Below the pieces are notes generated by a model. The model was given only the letters and a program-made list of their open reading frames with translations. It made no database searches and had not been told where the DNA came from. This document shows positions 13,799 to 19,492 of a stretch of DNA of 19,492 bases, piece by piece (position 1 is the first letter of the stretch; every line of letters starts with the position of its first letter). The translations under genes were made by a program, and so were the position numbers. Origin of the DNA: VBDM01 sp035702665 (GTDB lineage Bacteria > Pseudomonadota > Gammaproteobacteria > Burkholderiales > SG8-39); NCBI GenBank assembly GCA_035702665.1, contig DASSQD010000137.1, positions 1-19,492 on the forward strand. Direction: 5' to 3'.

Positions 13799-14761
13799 CT
13801 ACTGCTCCTTCGGAATCCCCGCCTCCCGGATCACCCTGCCCCAGGTGTCGTATTCGCGCTTCATGTGCTGCGCGAGCTCCTCGGGCGTCGAGGGCGTCGG
13901 GTCCTCGCCCTGCTTGAGGATGGCGGCGTGCGTCTCCGGATCCTTGAGCGCCTTCACGATCTCGCGGTTCAGCCGCGCGACGATGTCCCTGGGCGTCTTC
14001 GCCGGCGCGACGAACGCGTACCAGTTGGTGGCCTGGTAGCCCGGATAGCCCTGCTCGGCGATCGTCGGCACGTCGGGGAGCGCCGCGGAGCGCTTCGGGC
14101 TGGTCGTTCCGAGCGCCCGGAGCTTGCCGGTCTGGACCTGCGGGGTCGCCGTCGTCGCGGACGCAAACGAGGAAGGGATCTGCCCGCCGAGCAGGTCGCT
14201 CATCGCCGGGCCGCCGCCCTTGTAGGGAACGTGGACCAGGTTGGCCTTCGCGGTCAGCCGGAACAGCTCGCCGGCGAGGTGACCGGCGCTGCCGACGCCC
14301 GAGGTTCCGTAGGCGATGCCGCCGGGGCGGCTGTTCGAGAGCTTGACGAACTCCGCGAGCGTCTTCGCGGGCACCGACGGATGCACGACGAGCACGTTCC
14401 CGGACTCGGTCGCCATCGACAGCGGCGCGAAATCGGTGAGCGGGTTGTAGGGCAGCTTCGAATTGAGGTGCGGCGCGACGGCGAGCGCGGCGATCGTCGC
14501 GAGGAGGAACGTGTAGCCGTCTGGCTCCGCCTTGGCGACGATGCCCGCGGCGATCGTGCCGCCCGCGCCGGCGCGGTTCTCGACGAGCACGGGCTGACCC
14601 AGGTACTCGGCGAGCTTCCTCTGCATGACCCGGGCGACGGTGTCGGTGCCGCCGCCGGGGGCGAAGCCCACCATCAGGGTGACCGGCCGGCTGGGATAGG
14701 TCTGGGCCGATGCATTGCCGACCGCCGCAAGAGCGGCGGCGAGCGCGATGACGATCCTCAT
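13799..14761 (-). CDS. Bug/TctC-family periplasmic binding protein (second copy)
   Basis: A 320-residue TTT-family solute-binding protein. The signal peptide runs to about residue 20 (GNASAQ before TYPSRP). YPSRPVTLMVGFAPGGGTDTV opens the mature chain, with VENRAGAGGTIAA, VHVPYKGGGPAMSDLL and LPDVPTIAEQGYPG later. Its length and motifs are fully normal. It is clearly paralogous to the Bug protein at 11841 but well diverged, so it is not a recent duplicate. A strong purine-rich ribosome site reading GGAGAAGGAG on the minus strand precedes the ATG. It lies 16 bp after the stop of the crotonase gene and should be cotranscribed with it. Its ligand is unknown; the adjacent CoA-dependent gene suggests an organic acid. 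Confidence 0.93.
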   Translation of the reverse strand: MRIVIALAAALAAVGNASAQTYPSRPVTLMVGFAPGGGTDTVARVMQRKLAEYLGQPVLVENRAGAGGTIAAGIVAKAEPDGYTFLLATIAALAVAPHLNSKLPYNPLTDFAPLSMATESGNVLVVHPSVPAKTLAEFVKLSNSRPGGIAYGTSGVGSAGHLAGELFRLTAKANLVHVPYKGGGPAMSDLLGGQIPSSFASATTATPQVQTGKLRALGTTSPKRSAALPDVPTIAEQGYPGYQATNWYAFVAPAKTPRDIVARLNREIVKALKDPETHAAILKQGEDPTPSTPEELAQHMKREYDTWGRVIREAGIPKEQ

Positions 14762-14777
14762 GCTCCTTCTCCTCTGT

Positions 14778-15617
14778 CTATTTTCCCTGGAATACGGGCT
14801 TGCGCTTTTCCATGAAGGCTCTGCGGCCCTCGATGTAATCCTGGCTCTCGAAGCATTGCTTTACCAGCGCGGCGCAGGCCTGGGCGTCGTACGCGTTCGA
14901 TTTCAGCAGTTCGCGAACGATGCGCTTGCTCGCCCGAATGGTGAGCGGCGCGTTCTCCGAGATCATCGCGCAGTACTCGAGGACGAGCGCTTCCAGCCCT
15001 TCGACCGGCGCGACGCGGTGCACGAAGCCCATGGCCTTCGCTTCCTCCGCCTTGAACTGCCGCCCGGTGATCAGCACCTCGCGCGCGAACGCCGGGCCGA
15101 CGGTGTCGACCAGGTTCTTGAGCGAGGTCGCGCGATAGCCCAGTCCCAGCTTCGCTGCGGGGATGCCCAGTCGCGCGTCGTCGGCGGCGATGCGCAGGTC
15201 GCAGCACAGGGCGATGTTGACGCCGGCTCCGAGGCAGTAGCCGCGGATCATGGCGATGAGCACCTTGTCGCAGCTCTGCAGGCGCTCGGCGACCTTGCCT
15301 GCGATCTCCTCGTAGCGCTGGATGCCCTCGGCGGTCGAGCGCTCCTTCTCGTATTGCGATACGTCGGCGCCGGACACGAAGGCCTTGTCGCCCTCGCCCT
15401 TGAGCACGATGACGCGGACCGCGGGATCCTGCTCGAAGCGGTCGAGCACCTTCGGGATGGCCTCCCACATGTCGATGGAGACGGCGTTCCTGCGAGCGGG
15501 ATTGTTGAAGGTGAGCCAGCCGATCGAGCCTTGCTTCTCGGCGACGACGCGCTCGGTCAGCTCGCCCGCGGCAAAGGCGGGGCTTTTGGGGAGCGCGACG
15601 AGTTCTGCCTGGTTCAT
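14778..15617 (-). CDS. Enoyl-CoA hydratase/isomerase-family (crotonase fold) protein lacking both catalytic Glu
   Basis: A 279-residue crotonase-fold protein. The oxyanion-hole elements are intact: FVSGADVSQYE (80-90) and GYCLGAGVNIALCCDLRIA (126-144). CoA binding is therefore likely. However, the two glutamates that activate water in true hydratases are replaced. Asn134 stands where rat mitochondrial hydratase has Glu144, and Ala154 in GIPAAKLGLGY stands where it has Glu164. Related proteobacterial proteins with IPAAKLGLGY are routinely named enoyl-CoA hydratase without proof. The activity could be isomerase, decarboxylase, hydrolase or something else. The ATG at 15615-15617 is chosen because the upstream open frame has no family similarity; AGGA (about 15625) precedes it. 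It forms an operon with the second Bug gene, and the NnrU gene lies 65 bp upstream. Confidence 0.85.
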   Translation of the reverse strand: MNQAELVALPKSPAFAAGELTERVVAEKQGSIGWLTFNNPARRNAVSIDMWEAIPKVLDRFEQDPAVRVIVLKGEGDKAFVSGADVSQYEKERSTAEGIQRYEEIAGKVAERLQSCDKVLIAMIRGYCLGAGVNIALCCDLRIAADDARLGIPAAKLGLGYRATSLKNLVDTVGPAFAREVLITGRQFKAEEAKAMGFVHRVAPVEGLEALVLEYCAMISENAPLTIRASKRIVRELLKSNAYDAQACAALVKQCFESQDYIEGRRAFMEKRKPVFQGK

Positions 15618-15682
15618 GGACGGTTCCTGCGCGGAAAGCGCGATTGTAAGCCGTGATGCGGCCGCGCGGCCCTTGACCGCCG

Positions 15683-16363
15683 TCAATAAGGTCTCGCGCC
15701 GAACAGGAAGGGGTGCAGGAAGAAGAGCGCGAAGTAGACCGCGACCCCGATCAGCACCTTTTTCCAGCCGATCTCGTCGAACCGGAACCGGTTCCGCCCC
15801 TGCAGGATCGCGCCGAAGGGAACGTTGGAGGTGACCGAGGCGAAGCGCTGCCAGTCGGGACCCAGCGTGCTGTTCTTGCGCGCGTCGATCAGGAGGGTTC
15901 CCGACATCGCGAGGAGCAGCACGGCGCCGAAGAAGATCAGCGAGGCGGCGTCGCCGCGGGCGATCAGGTGCACCGCGGCCCACAGCGCGATGCCCCACAT
16001 GATCGGGTGGCGCGTCACCCGCAGGATCCCCCGCGGCTCGCCGAGCGACTTCAGGGTGGCCTCTTGGCGGGCGGCGCCGGGGTTCGGGGTCATGCCGCCG
16101 ACGATGATGGAGACGAGCGCCACGGGCATCAGCACCACCGCCCACACCTTGAATTCGTCGCCGTCCCAGAGGCGCTCGTACGGCGCCTTGATGTAGGCCC
16201 AGATCAGCCATCCCAGGGCGGCGAGCGACACCAGGCTGTAGATCCCGAGGTAGGCCTTCTCGCCGAGCGCGGCGACCAGGCCCGGGCGAAGCGGGGTGCT
16301 GGACACGTAGTGGGTGACCAGGAATACGGCCGCGGCGAGCGCGAGCATTGCCATGCCTTCCAT
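15683..16363 (-). CDS. NnrU-family membrane protein
   Basis: A 226-residue integral membrane protein with about six hydrophobic helices (about 5-20, 38-58, 73-90, 120-133, 138-157 and 202-220). RVTRHPIMWGIALWAAVHL at 115-133 contains the RHP motif shared by NnrU and isoprenylcysteine-methyltransferase-like proteins. NnrU was named from nitrite/nitric oxide reductase clusters, but most homologues lie outside denitrification clusters, as here, and the function is open. In eukaryotic and plant relatives (Z-ISO) a heme-dependent isomerase activity is known. An excellent ribosome site (GGGAGG on the minus strand, 16369-16374) supports the ATG at 16361-16363. It is followed 65 bp later by the crotonase gene, and cotranscription is possible. 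Confidence 0.85.
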   Translation of the reverse strand: MEGMAMLALAAAVFLVTHYVSSTPLRPGLVAALGEKAYLGIYSLVSLAALGWLIWAYIKAPYERLWDGDEFKVWAVVLMPVALVSIIVGGMTPNPGAARQEATLKSLGEPRGILRVTRHPIMWGIALWAAVHLIARGDAASLIFFGAVLLLAMSGTLLIDARKNSTLGPDWQRFASVTSNVPFGAILQGRNRFRFDEIGWKKVLIGVAVYFALFFLHPFLFGARPY

Positions 16364-16442
16364 GTGACCTCCCTCGTTCGGTGCGATGCCGGGTCATGCT
16401 GCCATGAAGGGCGGGGACGGGTCAAAACGCCGAAACATCCGG

Positions 16443-16457
16443 TTACACCCCTTACAC
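16443..16457. promoter_or_regulatory. TTACAC direct repeat upstream of the Gln-rich secreted protein gene
   Basis: TTACAC occurs at 16443-16448 and again at 16452-16457, a 9-bp period with a CCC spacer (GTGTAA-GGG-GTGTAA on the other strand). It lies about 72-86 bp before the ATG, in a suitable place for a regulator site. I cannot name the regulator. The pattern resembles binding sites of OmpR-type dimers, although 10-11 bp periods are more usual. Confidence 0.35.
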
Positions 16458-16528
16458 ATTCCCGATCAACCTCCCGCGGCGGTCCGCGTTACTGGAGGCG
16501 AGGGGACAACAACGCCAAGGAGGCGCAC

Positions 16529-17119
16529 ATGAAGGCAACGGCAACCATCATCGCGGGCGCGGTCGCGGGCCTGTTTTCGCTCGCGGCCACGGCCCAGACC
16601 ACCGGGTCGGAAGTGCAGCGCGACGTGAACCAGCAGCAGCGCATCGAGCAGGGCCTGCAGAACGGGTCGCTCAATACCCGCGAAGCCTCGAAGCTCGAGT
16701 CCGAGCAGTCGCGGATCAACCGGATGCAGTCCAACGCGGAGAAAAACGGCAATCTGAGCCCGCAGGAGAAGGCGCGCATCCAGCGCGCGCAGAACCAGGA
16801 GAGCCGCGACATCAACCGGCTCGAGAGCAACGCCGCGAAAGGCAATCCGAACTCGGCGTCCTCGCGGCGCATGCAGGCTGACGTGCAGCGCGACGTCAAC
16901 CAGCAGCGGCGTATCGAGCAGGGCGTGAAGTCGGGCCAGCTCACCAACCGCGAGGTCGGCAGGCTCGAGAACGGCCAGGCGCGGGACGATCGTGCCGAAG
17001 CCCGCGCGGGCGCCAACGGCCACGTCGGCCAGCGCGAGCAGCAGAACGTCCAGAAGGCCGAGAACCAGCAGAGCAAGCGCATCTACCGGCAGAAGCACGA
17101 CAAGCAGACCCGGCGCTGA
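16529..17119 (+). CDS. Secreted Gln/Arg/Asn-rich duplicated protein of unknown function
   Basis: A 196-residue protein. The signal peptide ends near Ala22 (AATA before QTT). The mature part is extremely rich in Gln, Arg, Asn and Glu, lacks Cys and Trp, and is predicted helical. Two repeats stand exactly 90 residues apart, 29-97 and 119-187, each starting VQRDVNQQ-RIEQG and ending with (Q/E)NQxSxxIxR. Each contains two shorter units of about 28 residues with the pattern G-x-(L/V)-x-x-x-E followed by a basic/Gln helix. Similar Gln-rich exported proteins occur widely in betaproteobacteria as hypotheticals; I know of no function. A strong ribosome site AAGGAGG (16517-16523) suggests high expression. 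It is a single-gene unit: NnrU diverges upstream, and a terminator follows 18 bp after the stop. Confidence 0.82.
   Translation: MKATATIIAGAVAGLFSLAATAQTTGSEVQRDVNQQQRIEQGLQNGSLNTREASKLESEQSRINRMQSNAEKNGNLSPQEKARIQRAQNQESRDINRLESNAAKGNPNSASSRRMQADVQRDVNQQRRIEQGVKSGQLTNREVGRLENGQARDDRAEARAGANGHVGQREQQNVQKAENQQSKRIYRQKHDKQTRR
16613..17089 (+). repeat. Internal duplication with 270-bp period inside the Gln-rich protein gene
   Basis: Copies at 16613-16819 and 16883-17089 encode homologous 69-residue segments with no length difference. The first 24 bp (GTGCAGCGCGACGT...) are nearly identical, and later parts diverge at the protein level. A 63-bp linker separates the copies. Confidence 0.85.
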
Positions 17120-17137
17120 CGCGTCCGTCCCCGCGCA

Positions 17138-17158
17138 AAGCCCGCCTCGCGCGGGCTT
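17138..17158 (+). terminator. Hairpin terminator after the Gln-rich protein gene
   Basis: AAGCCCGC (17138-17145) pairs perfectly with GCGGGCTT (17151-17158) around a CTCGC loop. A T-rich but interrupted tail (CTTCGTTTCGT) follows. It lies between convergent genes and could serve both, but the T-rich tail is on the plus side. Confidence 0.75.
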
Positions 17159-17173
17159 CTTCGTTTCGTGCCG

Positions 17174-18538
17174 TCAGGGCGACAGCTCTTCGAGCACCCG
17201 CCCGCGCGTCTCCAGGGTGAGCAGCGCCGCGGCGCCGCCGACCGCGGCGGCGATGCCGAACACAAGGAACACGATTCCGAGCCCGGCCTGCGGGAGTATT
17301 GCCCCGATCATGAACGGGCCGATCATCGAGGCCACGCGCAGCCAGGCGGTCGCGGCGCCGGAGCCGACCGCGCGCACGCGCGTCGGGTAGATCTCCGGGG
17401 TATACAGGTACAGGCCGAGGGCGAGCGTGTTGATCATCGCGTAGCTCAGCGAAGCGTAGATCATCACGTCGCTCGCCGAGTTGCCGGTTCCGCGCAGCCA
17501 CAGCACGAACAGCGGAACGGCGCCGGCGAAGAAGGCCCCGACGAACCACGCCCGCCGTCCGGTGCGGTCGATGAGGTAGGCGCAGGCGAGCGCCCCGATC
17601 AGCCCGGCGACCGTCGCGGCGAGCGAGTACTGCAGCGCCTGCTGCAGGGGCAGCTTGAAGATCGTGCGGTAGATCGTCGGCAGCCAGCCCGATATCCCGT
17701 AGACGATCAGGTAGGTGCAGAACCACATCACCCAGACCGCGAGCGTGCGCGGCAGGTAGATGCCGGAGAAGAGGTCGCGCCAGCTCGCCTTCGCCGTCGC
17801 GATCGCCGGAAGGCTGGACGGCAGCGCCGGCAGCGGCTTGGCGCCTCGCGCCGAGATCTCGTCCTCGATCGCGCGCAGGGTCCGGTCCGCCTCCTCCATG
17901 CGGCCCGCGGCGGCCAGCCAGCGAGGCGACTCCGGCAGCACGCGCCGCATCACCGTCGCGAGCAGCGCGGGCAGCGCGCCGATGACGAACATCCACTGCC
18001 AGCCGAGGTTCGGCACGACCCAGGTCGCGACCAGCGCCACGGCGAGCAGGCCCACGGGAAAGATCACTTCGTACAACAGGAAGAACCGGCCGCGCTTCTC
18101 GGCCTTCGCGATCTCGTTGATGTAGGCCGCGGCGATCGGCACCTGGCCGCCGAGGCCCAGTCCCTGGACGAAGCGGAACGCGAGCATCGACGGGTAGTCC
18201 CAGGAAAGCGCGCACACCAGGCTGAACACCGAGAAGATGCCGATGGTCCAGGTGGCGACGCGCACGCGGCCGAAACGCTCGGCGAGCCAGCCGAAGAGGA
18301 TCGCCCCGACGAGCTGTCCGGCGAAGCCGATCGAGATGAGAAGGCCGATCTGCGCCGGCGCGAGCTTCCACAGGGGAATCAGCACCGGCAGCACGTACGC
18401 GATCGCGAGCGCGTCGAAGGCGTCGAAGAACGTCGCAACGCCCATGATCACGCGCACCTTGACGTGCCACGGCGAGAACGGCAGGCGTTCGATCCGCGCG
18501 GCGATGTGCGCGGGGGTAAGGTGTGTCGCGTTGCTCAT
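17174..18538 (-). CDS. MFS permease (sugar/aromatic-acid porter type)
   Basis: A 454-residue 12-helix major facilitator. After a hydrophilic start come the first-helix stretch FFDAFDALAIAYVLPVL (37-53), the helix 2-3 loop FGWLAERFGRVRVA (motif A), and RFVQGLGLGGQVPIAAAYINE with EKRGR. PESPRWL lies before the central loop and LIDRTGRR in the second half. These features place it in the broad sugar porter/aromatic acid:H+ symporter group; the Asp in the first helix is typical of proton-coupled members. The ATG at 18536-18538 overlaps the stop of the hydantoinase B gene in an ATGA, implying coupled translation. It probably imports the substrate of that enzyme, but which one cannot be read from the sequence. 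Confidence 0.9.
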   Translation of the reverse strand: MSNATHLTPAHIAARIERLPFSPWHVKVRVIMGVATFFDAFDALAIAYVLPVLIPLWKLAPAQIGLLISIGFAGQLVGAILFGWLAERFGRVRVATWTIGIFSVFSLVCALSWDYPSMLAFRFVQGLGLGGQVPIAAAYINEIAKAEKRGRFFLLYEVIFPVGLLAVALVATWVVPNLGWQWMFVIGALPALLATVMRRVLPESPRWLAAAGRMEEADRTLRAIEDEISARGAKPLPALPSSLPAIATAKASWRDLFSGIYLPRTLAVWVMWFCTYLIVYGISGWLPTIYRTIFKLPLQQALQYSLAATVAGLIGALACAYLIDRTGRRAWFVGAFFAGAVPLFVLWLRGTGNSASDVMIYASLSYAMINTLALGLYLYTPEIYPTRVRAVGSGAATAWLRVASMIGPFMIGAILPQAGLGIVFLVFGIAAAVGGAAALLTLETRGRVLEELSP

Positions 18539-19492
18539 GGCTCCCTCCTGTCGATTTCTGCGCGCCGCTTTGCCGTCGCTGCCGCATCGACGGCGAGCGT
18601 ACTCCGATCCACGACGACGCCATAGACGTCGCGTGCCACCGCGAGCGACACGTAGCCCTGGCGCACGTCGTTCGCCACGGCCTGCGGATCGCGCTCCCCG
18701 GGCGGGCCGAACCCGCCGCCGCCGCCGGCCCGGATGGTGATCGCGTCGCCGCGATCCAGGCGTTTCATCAGCACTTTCGCGTTCGGCAGGTCTTCGATTT
18801 CCTTGCCTTTTATCCGCAGGGCGACCTGGTTCCCCGCGCCCGCATGGCCTCCGGCGAGCCCCCACGGCGGGCAGTGCACGCGGTCGACCTGGATGTTGAT
18901 GTTGATCGGCGAGCGCGCCTGCACCACCTGCTCGGTGCCCAGGCCCCCGCGGAACCGGCCCGCGCCGCCCGAGTCCTCGCGCAGCGCGTGGCGCTCGAAC
19001 AGCATCGGATATTTCGCCTCCATCTGCTCGACCGGATGGTTGTGGGTGTCGCCGTCGTTCAGGCACACGGTCGCGCTCATCCCGTCCTCGGTGAGCTTCG
19101 CGCCGAAGCCGCCGCCCGAGGGGCCGATGCCCGCGAGGAACAGCCTTCCGTCCCTGGGCGAAATACCGTTGATCAGGCATACCAGCAGGTCGGCGTGGTG
19201 CGCCGCGATCGTGCGGTCCGGGATCGCGCGCTCCATCGCCTTGAACACCGTGTCGACCACCGTCATCGGGTAGCTCATCCACCAGCGCATCGCGGCGGGC
19301 TTCACCGCGCTCACCACGGTGCCGGGCGCGAGGATCACCCTCAGCGGCCGGAAGCTCCCCTCGTTGATCGGGTAGTCGGTGGGCGAGGTGAGGCACTTGT
19401 ACGCGACCTGCGCGCACGAGTAGCCGGTCGTCATCCCCGAGTTGAAGAAGCCGCGCACCTGCGGGGCGACCTCGGTGAGATCGATCGTCATC
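18535..19492 (-). CDS. Hydantoinase B/oxoprolinase family protein, C-terminal part (5' end outside window)
   Basis: The open frame runs off the right edge. The 318 residues seen are the C-terminal part of a protein that normally has about 520-600. Family hallmarks are AAHHADLLVCLINGISPRDG, IGPSGGGFGAK, THNHPVEQMEAKYP, ALREDSGGAGRFRGGLG and the glycine-rich GGGGGFGPPGERDPQAVANDV near the end. Members, usually paired with a HyuA subunit, carry out ATP-dependent opening of hydantoin, 5-oxoproline or N-methylhydantoin rings, or acetone/acetophenone carboxylation. The substrate is not predictable here. A hyuA gene is expected upstream, beyond 19492. The stop overlaps the ATG of the MFS permease by 4 bp. 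The Met near position 19491 is internal, not the real start. Confidence 0.92.
   Translation of the reverse strand, partial: MTIDLTEVAPQVRGFFNSGMTTGYSCAQVAYKCLTSPTDYPINEGSFRPLRVILAPGTVVSAVKPAAMRWWMSYPMTVVDTVFKAMERAIPDRTIAAHHADLLVCLINGISPRDGRLFLAGIGPSGGGFGAKLTEDGMSATVCLNDGDTHNHPVEQMEAKYPMLFERHALREDSGGAGRFRGGLGTEQVVQARSPININIQVDRVHCPPWGLAGGHAGAGNQVALRIKGKEIEDLPNAKVLMKRLDRGDAITIRAGGGGGFGPPGERDPQAVANDVRQGYVSLAVARDVYGVVVDRSTLAVDAAATAKRRAEIDRREP

Noticed and set aside
14778..16397. A 539-codon minus-strand frame suggesting an N-terminal fusion to the crotonase protein
   Set aside because: The first 260 codons overlap the NnrU gene in another frame and show no domain. The ATG at 15617 starts at the expected family position.
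16475..16488. CGCGG-CGGT-CCGCG hairpin in the leader of the Gln-rich gene as a riboswitch or attenuator
   Set aside because: A single 5-bp GC stem is expected by chance at this base composition, and no larger conserved structure is visible.

Overview
The window is high-GC bacterial chromosome, densely coded on both strands. I see no IS element, phage gene, CRISPR array, tRNA or rRNA. Several features point to an environmental betaproteobacterium, probably Burkholderiales-like: two Bug/TctC-type periplasmic binding proteins with no membrane partners nearby, an NnrU protein, a PhoR kinase, a COG3176-type acyltransferase and a hydantoinase B gene. This assignment is inferred from gene families, not from a marker gene.

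Layout. Positions 1-3823 (+) hold the 3' end of a PAP2-family lipid phosphatase, a PhoR-type histidine kinase, a GNAT/OlsB-like N-acyltransferase closed by a strong terminator, and a calcineurin-like phosphoesterase resembling both LpxH and the PlcP phospholipases. Together these suggest a phosphate-stress membrane-lipid module. A convergent minus-strand gene (3831-5081) encodes an ATP/ADP-translocase-like transporter. Divergent from it, a near-consensus sigma-54 promoter (5128-5143) drives a small secreted protein made of four tandem copies of a 26-residue motif (5191-5634). A minus-strand operon (8412 to 5701) encodes a Tat-exported aldo/keto reductase, an MFS permease and PdxH. It is followed by a separate minus-strand gene for a secreted carboxypeptidase-regulatory-like protein (8614-9042).

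Positions 9200-13788 (+) form a tight five-gene operon with gaps of 2-16 bp and one 11-bp overlap. It encodes an unusual RidA-family protein, a secreted LVIVD-repeat protein, a heme-oxygenase-like diiron oxidase (HDO) candidate with all six metal ligands, a Bug binding protein and a zinc-independent quinone oxidoreductase. I do not recognise this combination as a described pathway. It is the best candidate here for an undescribed catabolic system.

Positions 13799-16363 (-) encode a second Bug protein, a crotonase-fold protein lacking both catalytic glutamates, and an NnrU-family membrane protein. A secreted Gln/Arg/Asn-rich protein with nested duplications (16529-17119, +) ends in a clear hairpin terminator. 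The right end (-) holds an MFS permease whose start overlaps the stop of a hydantoinase B gene that runs off the window. No stretch longer than about 220 bp lacks a gene.
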